A stretch of DNA of 36,040 nt from Pseudomonas sp. BN411 (lineage in GTDB: Bacteria; Pseudomonadota; Gammaproteobacteria; Pseudomonadales; Pseudomonadaceae). Below, piece by piece: positions 8,632 to 14,993 of this stretch; position 1 is the stretch's first letter, and every line of letters begins with the position of its first letter. The notes under the pieces were generated by a model. The model ran no database searches. It had not been told where the DNA came from and was given only the letters and a program-made list of their open reading frames with translations. Made by a program: the position numbers and the translations under genes. Location: contig NZ_SSOM01000062.1 in the NCBI RefSeq assembly GCF_029871235.1, positions 1-36,040 of the forward strand. The letters are read 5' to 3'.

Positions 8632-8696
8632 ATGGTAAGAAGCCCCCGATCACACCCCCATCCTGCTTTGGTGGCTTGGCCCTACTTCCTTGGTAG
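8632..8696 (-). promoter_or_regulatory. Cytochrome c550 operon promoter with tandem operators
   Basis: A minus-strand -10 TACCAT (8637-8632) has a degenerate operator, ATCCTGCTTTGGTGG in plus orientation (8660-8674), centred exactly 30 bp upstream. A strong operator, CTACTTCCTTGGTAG (8682-8696), lies 22 bp further, two helical turns, so both would face the same side of the DNA. The -35 region is poor (TGGGGG), which suggests activator dependence. The predicted start near 8625 leaves a leader of about 50 nt. Confidence 0.65.
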
Positions 8697-8744
8697 TAGT
8701 GCGGGCGGAGGCAAACGAAAGGCCCGCAGGCAGCAATGCAAACG

Positions 8745-8790
8745 GGCACGCGCGAGCGTGCCGGCGAATGGCTGGAGGCCATTCGCCGGC
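8745..8790. repeat. Two overlapping perfect hairpins
   Basis: GGCACGC-GCGA-GCGTGCC (8745-8762) is a 7-bp stem with a GNRA-type loop. GCCGGCGAATGG (8760-8771) pairs perfectly with CCATTCGCCGGC (8779-8790). They share 8760-8762, so both cannot form fully at once. They follow the first 44-aa gene by 37 nt on the minus strand without a T-tract. A transcript end or stabilising structure is possible; a REP-like element is the alternative. Confidence 0.5.
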
Positions 8791-8826
8791 GAGCGAGTGC
8801 GGTGAAAGCGAGAGAGGCCAGGCTAT

Positions 8827-8961
8827 TCAGTTGGCTCTGGAGTGCAGAGCCAAGGGAGGAAGATTTTGGCCGGCCAGGTCGCTGGAGGCCCTGGCGAGTT
8901 CAAACTCGAGTACGCAGCAGAGCACCAGTAGCGGAAACAGAAGATGCTTGATGACGAGCAT
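8827..8961 (-). CDS. 44-aa hydrophobic peptide 1, paralogue of the one at 10605-10739
   Basis: A short gene starting at ATG 8961 with AAGGGG 8 nt upstream. The product begins MLVIKHLLFPLLVLCC and then has a polar tail ending HSRAN, so it has one membrane-spanning or signal-like helix (about residues 3-18). The second peptide (starting MRILKHLLLPLLL) has the same length and shares M1, K5, H6, L7, L8, P10, L11, L12, L18, F20 and S26. Of the seven codons for K5-H6-L7-L8-P10-L11-L12, five differ between the genes yet encode the same residue, which points to selection on the protein. It has its own operator and -10 with spacing identical to the second copy. Function is unknown; it matches no family I recognise. 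Two vicinal cysteines (15-16) are absent from the paralogue. Confidence 0.65.
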   Translation of the reverse strand: MLVIKHLLFPLLVLCCVLEFELARASSDLAGQNLPPLALHSRAN

Positions 8962-8994
8962 GGCGGAATCCCCTTGAAGGTTCCTGTGTCCGTC

Positions 8995-9037
8995 ATGCTA
9001 GGGCTCAGCCTCCTGGCTGACCTTGCTACCTTGGTAT
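8995..9037 (-). promoter_or_regulatory. Promoter and operator of peptide gene 1
   Basis: A minus-strand -10 TAGCAT (9000-8995), preceded by CCC, lies exactly 30 bp from the centre of TTGCTACCTTGGTAT (9023-9037, plus orientation), whose core TACCTTGGTA equals that of the 10798 site. CCCTAGCAT here and CCCTAGGAT at the paralogue are nearly identical, with the same spacing. The centre would fall at about -42. There is no recognisable -35. Confidence 0.65.
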
Positions 9038-9161
9038 CGCCTGGGTAATACCTTCGTGGCGCACAATTCCGCCGCCTCTGGCGGCAGCCCCGTCGGAGAC
9101 AGCGGCGGGCGCATTCGCAGCAGCGCCAAATCATGGGCCCCGGCATGCGCAGGATCAGTCC

Positions 9162-9213
9162 GTAGGATGTGGCGGGCGGCGCTCCGCTGGAGCGCAGCGA
9201 TACCCATCACCTG
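9162..9213. repeat. Half copy of the GTAGGATG palindromic repeat
   Basis: GTAGGATGTGGCGGGCGG followed by GCTCCGCTGGAGC and GCGATACCCATCACCTGTGAGC matches one arm of the element at 5478-5549. The pairing arm is missing. The surrounding 9038-9319 shows no gene. Confidence 0.6.
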
Positions 9214-9319
9214 TGAGCATTGACGCATCAGAAGCGCCCTACGCCCCGACCGCCTTGTAGTCCTACAGGCCCCACCGATAGCGTCTCGCCCCGTTGTGGC
9301 TTCGGCTGCAACCGGGCTT

Positions 9320-9481
9320 AGAACCCCCGAAAAATCGACACGCACATCGCCATAAGCGAGATCGGAGTGCTGCCCGCCAGCGCAACGAATCTCGGTTGTC
9401 TATGGCGGACCGTGCATGGGTGGGCTTTTGCCCACCGGTTTCGTGCGTATCGACCGGGGTTCTAACCCTGCACGGTCCGCC
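9320..9481 (+). ncRNA. Structured leader region upstream of the BRO-N gene, with two mutually exclusive folds
   Basis: Fold 1 is a cloverleaf: outer stem GGCGGACCGTGCA (9404-9416) with TGCACGGTCCGCC (9469-9481), a perfect 13 bp, enclosing GGTGGGC-TTTT-GCCCACC (9419-9436), a weaker arm GGT/ACC (9437-9439 with 9453-9455), and GGGT-TCTA-ACCC (9457-9468). Fold 2 uses the same bases differently: AGAACCCC (9320-9327) pairs with GGGGTTCT (9456-9463), CGCAC (9341-9345) with GTGCG (9443-9447), CGCCATA (9348-9354) with TATGGCG (9401-9407), and CGAGAT (9357-9362) with ATCTCG (9389-9394). Such a switch suggests a regulatory 5' leader for the downstream leader peptide and BRO-N gene. That it is transcribed is inferred. 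It is not a tRNA: the stem is too long and there is no proper anticodon or T arm. Confidence 0.5.
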
Positions 9482-9530
9482 ACCCTTTCCCGCGGTGGCG
9501 GCTACTCAGTTCCGAACATGGAGTTTGAAC

Positions 9531-9608
9531 ATGAGAGCCCCAACCCTGTATTTGCGCCCCTCTGGCGCCCTGCCCCTCCACCTCCGCCAGGAGGTGCGCC
9601 ATGACTGA
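9531..9608 (+). CDS. 25-aa leader peptide overlapping the BRO-N gene
   Basis: A short frame starting MRAPTLYLRPSGALPLH and ending RQEVRHD. GGAG lies 7 nt before its ATG. Its end carries the AGGAGG ribosome site of the next gene and overlaps that gene's start by 8 nt, a classic arrangement for translational coupling. Whether the peptide itself has a function is unknown. Confidence 0.5.
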   Translation: MRAPTLYLRPSGALPLHLRQEVRHD

Positions 9609-10074
9609 CTACCGCACACCTACGCGCTTCCAGCGTTTCCGCCTGCCACTGCGCGCCCTGCTGATCGACGACCGCGCCTGGTTCGTCAGCCGCGACCTGG
9701 CGAAGCTGGCCAGCATCCGCACCGATACCGACTTCACCCGCAAGCTGGACGAGGACCAACTGCGCGATGAGCTGATCCTTCTGGAGGACGGCGGCTTCAG
9801 CCTGGAACGGTTGGTGAACGAGAGCGGGCTGCACCAGTTGCTGCTGGTGCATTACTACCACCCGGAGCATCGTGGCCTGCGCCGCTGGATCACCGACGAA
9901 GTGGTGCCCGGCCTGGACCGGGAGCACGCCCAGGGCCAGCAGCCGCGCCGCCGGCTGATGAGCTGGCAGGGCCAGCCGCTTAACCTGATGGAGTGGCAGG
10001 GCACGCTGTGGATTCGCTATGAGGATATGCCTCGCTTCCAGGGGCAGGTGCCGGAGAGGAAGGCATTGTTGTGA
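9601..10074 (+). CDS. BRO-N domain protein (phage antirepressor-like)
   Basis: A 157-aa protein. Residues about 12-110 resemble the BRO-N fold of phage antirepressors: LLIDDRAWFVSRDLAKLA, then LLEDGGFSLERLVNESGLHQLLL and LRRWITDEVVPGL. BRO-N domains bind DNA and usually occur with a C-terminal effector; here only about 45 residues follow (WQGQPLNLMEWQGTLWIRYEDMP), with no known effector domain. The ATG at 9601 has AGGAGG 6 nt upstream. No integrase, repressor or other phage gene is adjacent, so it is an isolated cassette made of structured leader, short peptide and BRO-N gene. It may be a domesticated regulator; its target is unknown. Base composition is like its neighbours. Confidence 0.75.
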   Translation: MTDYRTPTRFQRFRLPLRALLIDDRAWFVSRDLAKLASIRTDTDFTRKLDEDQLRDELILLEDGGFSLERLVNESGLHQLLLVHYYHPEHRGLRRWITDEVVPGLDREHAQGQQPRRRLMSWQGQPLNLMEWQGTLWIRYEDMPRFQGQVPERKALL

Positions 10075-10105
10075 GCCGTACATTCGCTACGTGACCACGG
10101 CACCT

Positions 10106-10575
10106 TGTGGGAGCGAATTTATTCGCGAGTAAACATCCACGTTCGTAGAACGTGGACTTGCTTTTGGCCCCCTATAAGGGGGCATCTCGGAGCAGGCTGA
10201 CCAATCGTAGCTCGGCTGCAATCCGGGAGCGGCGGTGGGATAGCCCCGGATTTCATCCAGGCTACGGACTGCTGGCTGCCGCATAACCTCCGTAGGATGG
10301 GTGGAGCTTGCGATACCCATGCGGACAGAGCTGATGGGTATCGCTTCGCTCCACCACATCCTACGAACGTCTACCTGATACCTGGGCAGCCCAATCGTCA
10401 CAGGCAGAGCCGATGACTCATGACCACGCCCTAAGGACGTGGTTTCCCGAGTTCAAATGAATTCGCCCCCACAGGATGAGTGCCCCGCCGGCACTCGGCT
10501 GCCCGTAGGGTGCGCCGTGTGTTCAGCCGGGGGCCAGCTTCGCTGTCCTTGGCGAATGAATTCGCGCCTACAAGG
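10106..10575. repeat. Gene-free stretch with REP-like repeats
   Basis: I see no convincing gene from 10075 to 10604. REP-like units occur at 10106-10126 (TGTGGGAGCGAATTTATTCGC), 10455-10475 (inverted, AATTCGCCCCCACAGG) and 10551-10575 (GGCGAATGAATTCGCGCC). A separate imperfect palindrome at about 10207-10265 joins GCAATCCGGG with CCCCGGATTTCATCC. A half copy of the GTAGGGTGCGCC element lies near 10505. The REP at 10551-10575 is downstream of peptide gene 2 on the minus strand and may end its transcript. Confidence 0.7.
10292..10364. repeat. 73-bp palindromic repeat, GTAGGATG family, second full copy
   Basis: The left arm GTAGGATGGGTGGAGC and GCGATACCCAT pair with ATGGGTATCGC and GCTCCACCACATCCTAC. 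It is the element of 5478-5549 in the opposite orientation, with arms about 90% alike and a different central spacer, as expected for a mobilised or repeatedly copied intergenic hairpin. Confidence 0.85.
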
Positions 10576-10604
10576 TGAGTAATGACCTGCGCCGACAGGG
10601 CGCT

Positions 10605-10739
10605 TCAATCCTTCAGCCAGATGACCGGTAACACCGAGGTACTGCCCTGGGGGTGGATGCCGGAGGGGCCGACGCGGTCGAAGCCGAGCAGGCTGAGGAT
10701 CAGCAGCAAAGGCAACAGCAAGTGTTTGAGGATGCGCAT
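10605..10739 (-). CDS. 44-aa hydrophobic peptide 2, paralogue of the one at 8827-8961
   Basis: The ATG at 10739 has AAGGA 8 nt upstream. The product begins MRILKHLLLPLLLILSLL, one hydrophobic helix, followed by a polar tail GFDRVGPSGIHPQGS and the end LPVIWLKD. Length is exactly that of peptide 1, and the KHLL-PLL core is shared with mostly synonymous codon changes. The tails differ in sequence. It is transcribed divergently from the pedA1 operon, and one operator lies between the two promoters, so both should respond to the same regulator. It may be a small membrane or exported peptide linked to the dehydrogenase or transporter; no function is known to me. Confidence 0.68.
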   Translation of the reverse strand: MRILKHLLLPLLLILSLLGFDRVGPSGIHPQGSTSVLPVIWLKD

Positions 10740-10769
10740 GGACGGCTTCCTTCTGGTTTTTGTTTGATC

Positions 10770-10840
10770 ATCCTAGGGCCTCGTCGCCGCCCGCCTTCTA
10801 CTACCTTGGTACCGCCCGACCGGTACTTTCTTCATATTTC
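10770..10840. promoter_or_regulatory. Divergent promoters sharing one operator (peptide gene 2 / pedA1 operon)
   Basis: The operator CTACTACCTTGGTAC (10798-10812) is centred at 10805. On the minus strand the -10 TAGGAT starts at 10775 and on the plus strand TATTTC starts at 10835, each exactly 30 bp away. Both predicted centres are near -42, with no good -35 on either side. One activator dimer on a near-palindrome could serve both directions. Confidence 0.65.
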
Positions 10841-10891
10841 CCAGGCCCTGCCCCATTCCTATGCTGGCTCCACGTTCAGAGGAGCCATGAA

Positions 10892-12088
10892 ATGCGCCAT
10901 TACCTGCTCCACGGCCTAACCTACTTGCTGGCGCTGACCAGCGCCGCCCTGGTCGCGACACATGTCCACGCTGAAGACGACGGCCTGGAGGTGCGCATCG
11001 GCTATCTGGCCTGGGAGCCCGCGCGCGGCCCGCTGTTGTCCAACGTGATTCCCGAACCGGAAGATGCCGGCCTGCGGGGTGCCGAACTCGCCATCATCGA
11101 CAGCAACAGCACCGGCCGCTTCGTCAAGCAGAGCTACGCGCTGAGCGCCGTGCGCACCGGCACGCCCGAGGCGTTGCTGACCCAGGCGCGGGCGTTGCAT
11201 GAACAGGGCCTGCGCCTGTTCGTGGTCAACGCCCCGGCGAAGGAGCTGCTGCAACTGGCCGATGCCCTCCCGGACAGCCTGCTGTTCAACGCCGGCAGCG
11301 CCAGCGACGAGCTGCGCGGTGCAGAGTGCCGCGCCAATCTGCTGCACAGCCTGCCCAACCGCGCGATGCTGGCCGACGCCCTGGCGCAGTTCCTCGCCAC
11401 CCGCCGTTGGCAGCGCTGGCTGCTGGTGACCGGCGAAACGCTGGACGACCTGGCCTACGCCTCCGCCCTGCGCCGCTCCGCCGGGCGCTTCGGCGCGAAG
11501 ATAGTCGAGGAGAAACCCTGGACCTTCGACAACGACCAGCGCCGCAGCGCCCAGGCGGACATGCCGTTGTTCACGCAGGCCAGCGAGTACGACGTGGTGC
11601 TGGTGGCGGACGAGCGCGGCGATTTCGGCGAGTACCTGCCCTACAACACCTGGTACCCGCGCCCCGTGGCCGGCACCCAAGGCCTGACCCCCACCGGCTG
11701 GCACAAGACGGTGGAAACCTACGGCGCCGCCCAGTTGCAGAAGCGTTTCGAAGCACTGTCCGGGCGCTGGATGAACGACCGTGACTTCGCCGCCTGGATT
11801 GCCGTGCGCAGCATCGCCAGCGCCGTGACCCGCCTGAAGAACGCCGACGCCCAGGCCATCCGGGCCCTCGCGCTGTCCGCCGACCTGCCGCTGGATGGCT
11901 TCAAGGGCCGCAAGCTGAGCTACCGCGACTGGGACGGCCAACTGCGCCAACCCATTCCCCTGGTGCAGCCACGCTCGCTGGTCAGCACCTCGCCCCAGGA
12001 CGGTTTCCTGCACCCGGTGAGCGAACTGGACAGCCTGGGCTTCGACCGCCCCGAGAGCAACTGCCACCGCTTCACCGCCGCCAACTGA
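10892..12088 (+). CDS. pedA1: PQQ-catabolism-associated periplasmic substrate-binding protein of the PedA1A2BC ABC system
   Basis: A 398-aa exported protein. The signal peptide is about 1-27 (LLALTSAALVATHVHA). The body resembles branched-chain-amino-acid-type periplasmic binding proteins (LRGAELAIIDSN, LRLFVVNAPAKELLQLAD, RWLLVTGETLDDLAYASALRR). It matches the binding-protein family that accompanies PQQ alcohol dehydrogenases. In P. putida the pedA1-A2-B-C system is reported to be required for lanthanide-dependent growth, which fits the PedH-type enzyme here; the ligand is not proven. I chose the ATG at 10892 (MRHYLLHG) because AGGAG lies 7 nt upstream and the signal peptide follows. The symbol is assigned by gene order. 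Confidence 0.82.
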   Translation: MRHYLLHGLTYLLALTSAALVATHVHAEDDGLEVRIGYLAWEPARGPLLSNVIPEPEDAGLRGAELAIIDSNSTGRFVKQSYALSAVRTGTPEALLTQARALHEQGLRLFVVNAPAKELLQLADALPDSLLFNAGSASDELRGAECRANLLHSLPNRAMLADALAQFLATRRWQRWLLVTGETLDDLAYASALRRSAGRFGAKIVEEKPWTFDNDQRRSAQADMPLFTQASEYDVVLVADERGDFGEYLPYNTWYPRPVAGTQGLTPTGWHKTVETYGAAQLQKRFEALSGRWMNDRDFAAWIAVRSIASAVTRLKNADAQAIRALALSADLPLDGFKGRKLSYRDWDGQLRQPIPLVQPRSLVSTSPQDGFLHPVSELDSLGFDRPESNCHRFTAAN

Positions 12089-12111
12089 CAACAACAAGAA
12101 GGAAATCCGCC

Positions 12112-13080
12112 ATGCCCACTCCCCTTGCTGCCGCCATAGGCTCCGCCCTGCTGCTGTTCGCCGGCCAGGCACTGGCCGCCACCGCCTATGTGTCCAACGA
12201 GAAGGACGACAGCATCAGCGTCATCGACCTGGACAGCCTGGAAGTCACCGCCAGCCTCGATGTGGGCGCGCGTCCCCGTGGCCTGGCGCTGTCCAGTGAC
12301 AACAAGCTGCTCTACATCTGCGCCAGCGATTCCGACACCGTGCAGGTGATGGATCTCGCTACGCGCAAGATCATCAAGGAGCTGCCCTCCGGCGCCGACC
12401 CGGAGCAATTCGCCCTGCACCCCAATGACCGCTGGCTGTACATCTCCAACGAAGATGATGCGCTGGTGACGGTGGTAGACACCCAGAGCGACCAGGTGCT
12501 GGCACAGATCCAGGTCGGCGTGGAACCCGAAGGCATGGCGGTGAGCCCGGATGGCAAGTGGGCGGTGAACACCAGCGAAACCACCAACATGCTGCACTGG
12601 ATCGACACCGCCACCCAGCAGCTGGTGGACAACACCCTGGTGGACCAGCGCCCCCGCCACGTGGAGTTCAGCCCGGACGGCAAGCTGCTTTGGGCCTCGG
12701 CGGAAATCGGCGGCACGGTGACGGTGGTCGATGTGGCCAGCCGCCAGGTGCAGAAAGTGCTGAAGTTCCAGATCAAGGGCGTGCACCCGGACAAGGTGCA
12801 GCCGGTGGGGGTGAAGCTGACCCGCGACGGCAAGTACGCCTTCGTCGCCCTGGGCCCGGCCAACCATGTGGCCGTGCTGGATGCCAGGACCTATGAAGTC
12901 CTCGACTACCTGCTGGTGGGCCGGCGCGTCTGGCACCTGGCGTTCACTCCGGACGAGAAGCGCCTGCTGGCCACCAATGGCATCAGCGGCGACGTTTCGG
13001 TGATCGATGTCGAGAGCCTCAAGGTGACCAAGTCGATCAAGGTCGGCCGGTATCCCTGGGGCGTGGTGGTGACGCCATGA
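12112..13080 (+). CDS. pedA2: PQQ-catabolism-associated YVTN beta-propeller protein
   Basis: A 322-aa exported protein: signal peptide 1-22 (LLFAGQALA-AT), then about seven YVTN-type blades with repeats such as AYVSNEKDDSISVIDLDSLE, LYICASDSDTVQVMDL and LLATNGISGDVSVIDVESLK. Beta-propellers of this type bind partners or small ligands in the periplasm; it probably works with the neighbouring ABC transporter, perhaps in binding PQQ, metal or the dehydrogenase. It begins 23 bp after the binding-protein gene, and its stop overlaps the ATPase start by 4 bp (ATGA), so the genes are translationally coupled. The symbol is by position and less certain than the family. Confidence 0.83.
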   Translation: MPTPLAAAIGSALLLFAGQALAATAYVSNEKDDSISVIDLDSLEVTASLDVGARPRGLALSSDNKLLYICASDSDTVQVMDLATRKIIKELPSGADPEQFALHPNDRWLYISNEDDALVTVVDTQSDQVLAQIQVGVEPEGMAVSPDGKWAVNTSETTNMLHWIDTATQQLVDNTLVDQRPRHVEFSPDGKLLWASAEIGGTVTVVDVASRQVQKVLKFQIKGVHPDKVQPVGVKLTRDGKYAFVALGPANHVAVLDARTYEVLDYLLVGRRVWHLAFTPDEKRLLATNGISGDVSVIDVESLKVTKSIKVGRYPWGVVVTP

Positions 13081-13799
13081 ACGCGCTCGACCTGATTGAC
13101 GTGGGATTCTCCTATGGCCCGCGTCGTGCGCTCTCCGACGTTGGCTTCCACCTCGCGGCGGGCAGCTTCACGGCTCTCCTGGGGCCCAATGGTGCGGGCA
13201 AATCCACCCTGATCGCCCTGCTCACCCGGCTCTACGACCTGCGCCAGGGTGAGATTCGCGTCTGCGGCTATTCCCTGCGCCAGGAGCCACGCAAGGCCCT
13301 GGCGAAGCTGGGGGTGGTGTTCCAGCAAAGCACGCTGGACCTGGACCTTTCCGTCGAACAGAACCTGCGTTACCACGCCGCCCTCCACGGCCTGCCGGGC
13401 CGGCTGGCGGGCGAGCGCATCGAGCGGGAACTGGAGCGGCACCAACTGGAGCCGCGCCGGCACGACAAGGTTCGCCTGCTCAATGGCGGCCACCGGCGCC
13501 GGGTGGAGATCGCCCGCGCACTGCTCCACGAGCCACGCCTGCTGTTACTGGACGAGGCCAGCGCCGGCCTCGACCCGGCCAGTCGCGAAGGCTTGAACCG
13601 GCATGTGCGGCAACTCTGCCGCGAGCAAGGCGTGGCCGTGCTCTGGACTACTCACCTGTTGGACGAGGTCCGAACCGAGGACCGGCTGCTGGTGCTCAAC
13701 CAGGGGCGGATCATCGCCAACGATCGCGCCGCCAACCTGGGCGCACAGCAGGAAGGCGGCCTGGCTGCAGCGTTCGAGCGGCTGACGGCATGTGCATGA
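13077..13799 (+). CDS. pedB: ABC transporter ATP-binding protein of the PQQ-alcohol cluster
   Basis: A 240-aa ABC ATPase. The Walker A motif GPNGAGKST is at 36-44, the Q-loop is VVFQQS, Walker B is LLLLDEASAGLDP and the switch His is in LWTTHLLDEV. The signature loop reads LLNGGHRRRVEIARAL instead of the usual LSGGQ, an uncommon variant. It pairs with the downstream ABC-2-type permease, which is the arrangement of exporters. It overlaps the beta-propeller gene by 4 bp. It corresponds to pedB of P. putida by order. Confidence 0.88.
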   Translation: MNALDLIDVGFSYGPRRALSDVGFHLAAGSFTALLGPNGAGKSTLIALLTRLYDLRQGEIRVCGYSLRQEPRKALAKLGVVFQQSTLDLDLSVEQNLRYHAALHGLPGRLAGERIERELERHQLEPRRHDKVRLLNGGHRRRVEIARALLHEPRLLLLDEASAGLDPASREGLNRHVRQLCREQGVAVLWTTHLLDEVRTEDRLLVLNQGRIIANDRAANLGAQQEGGLAAAFERLTACA

Positions 13800-13845
13800 A
13801 CGCAAGCCGTTGCGGCGCACCCTATCCACCTTCGGAGACATGACG

Positions 13846-14640
13846 ATGCTCGCTCCCTACTGGCATTGCCTGCGCGGCATCCTGTTGCGCGAGTGGCTGC
13901 GTTTCGTGCTGCAGCGCACGCGGTTTCTCAGCGCCCTGGTGCGCCCGCTGCTCTGGCTATTGGTGTTCGCCGCTGGCTTCCGCGCGGCCCTGGGCATCGC
14001 CATCATCGAGCCCTACGACACCTACATCACCTACGAAACCTACATAGTCCCGGGCCTGGCCTGCATGATCCTGCTGTTCAACGGCATGCAGGGCTCGCTG
14101 TCCATGGTCTACGACCGCGAGATGGGCAGCATGCGCCTGCTACTCACCAGCCCCCTGCCCCGTCCCTTCCTGCTGGGCGCCAGGCTGCTGGCCACCTCGT
14201 TGGTATCACTGCTCCAGGTCTACGCCTTCCTCGCCATCGCCTGGCTCTACGGTGTGCAGCCTCCTCCCTTCGGCCTGCTGTCGGCATTGCCTGCGCTGCT
14301 GTTGGCAGCACTGCTGCTCAGCGCCCTGGGCCTGCTGCTGTCCAACGGTATCCGCCAGTTGGAGAACTTTGCCGGGGTGATGAACTTCGTGATTTTCCCG
14401 CTGTTCTTCCTGTCTTCGGCGCTCTATCCCCTATGGAAGATGCGCGAGGCCAGCGAGTGGCTGTACTGGCTCTGTGCCCTGAACCCCTTCAGCCATGCGG
14501 TCGAGATGGTGCGATTCGCCCTCTATGAGCGCTTCAACGGATTGGCGACTGTCGTCTGCCTGGCGCTGACCCTGTTCTTCGCCATCGCCGCGATGCTCAG
14601 CTTCAACCCCCAGCACGCCGCGTTGCGCAAATCCGGCTGA
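13846..14640 (+). CDS. pedC: ABC-2 type permease of the PQQ-alcohol cluster
   Basis: A 264-aa membrane protein with about six hydrophobic segments (for example LVRPLLWLLVFAAGFRA, LLTSPLPRPFLLGARLLATS, FVIFPLFFLSSALYPLW). It belongs to the ABC-2 permease family, near the NodJ/DrrB group, and to the PedC family of PQQ-linked alcohol clusters. Together with the ATPase it would form an exporter of unknown cargo. I chose the ATG at 13846 (MLAPYWHCL): GGAG lies 8 nt upstream. An upstream GTG at 13792 in frame overlaps the ATPase stop but would add a non-conserved extension. The gene ends the operon. Confidence 0.85.
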   Translation: MLAPYWHCLRGILLREWLRFVLQRTRFLSALVRPLLWLLVFAAGFRAALGIAIIEPYDTYITYETYIVPGLACMILLFNGMQGSLSMVYDREMGSMRLLLTSPLPRPFLLGARLLATSLVSLLQVYAFLAIAWLYGVQPPPFGLLSALPALLLAALLLSALGLLLSNGIRQLENFAGVMNFVIFPLFFLSSALYPLWKMREASEWLYWLCALNPFSHAVEMVRFALYERFNGLATVVCLALTLFFAIAAMLSFNPQHAALRKSG

Positions 14641-14993
14641 GGGCAAAAAACACCCTTTGTTAAGGCCGGGTTACAGCGCAAAGCTGTATGCGTCCGTTGG
14701 GAATCAAAGGCAAATCATTAGTCATAAAGCGCCTGACAGCGGTCCGAATACCAATTGACGGCATCTGGCCACCAGTAACAATATGTTTCGATTGAACGAA
14801 AAAGGTACAAGTGCAGGAGGTTCTTCCTTCGTCTCTGCAAGCTGTCGCGGCCCTTTTGTGTGAGGACTAGCCAGGGTCAGTTAGCGTGATCACCTGTGCA
14901 TCCACCGCGCCCCAGCTTCCTTTGGCGTAGCCACGGACCAAGGCATTTTCCCGTTGCTTGGGTTAAAGGGGTCGAGAGTACGTGGAGGACTGA
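14641..14993 (+). promoter_or_regulatory. Intergenic region with candidate sigma70 promoter for the multicopper oxidase operon
   Basis: No gene is visible in this 353-bp gap, which is more AT-rich than its surroundings. TTGACG (14755-14760) and CAATAT (14779-14784), 18 bp apart, are the best -35/-10 pair, giving a leader of about 200 nt. The locus operator is not convincingly present: a TTCCTTTGG near 14917 matches poorly and has no -10 at the expected distance. GGAGG 7 nt before ATG 14994 is a strong ribosome site. Confidence 0.4.

Noticed and set aside
8823-9146. A 107-codon minus-strand frame covering peptide gene 1
   Set aside because: It reads through the operator and promoter region, has no ribosome site, and is in a different frame from the conserved 44-aa peptide.
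9404-9481. tRNA gene
   Set aside because: The cloverleaf has a 13-bp outer stem, no 3' acceptor tail, no proper anticodon loop and a 4-nt T-like loop, so it is not a tRNA. No tRNA or rRNA was found elsewhere.
9601-10074. Prophage remnant
   Set aside because: The BRO-N gene stands alone; no integrase, structural, lysis or attachment-site sequence is visible nearby.
10887-10919. A 10-codon frame (MKCAITCSTA) overlapping the pedA1 start
   Set aside because: Its ATG is only 2 nt from the Shine-Dalgarno sequence, which fits the pedA1 ATG better.
14914-14928. Operator copy upstream of the multicopper oxidase
   Set aside because: Only the TTTGG core fits, and no -10 lies about 30 bp downstream.
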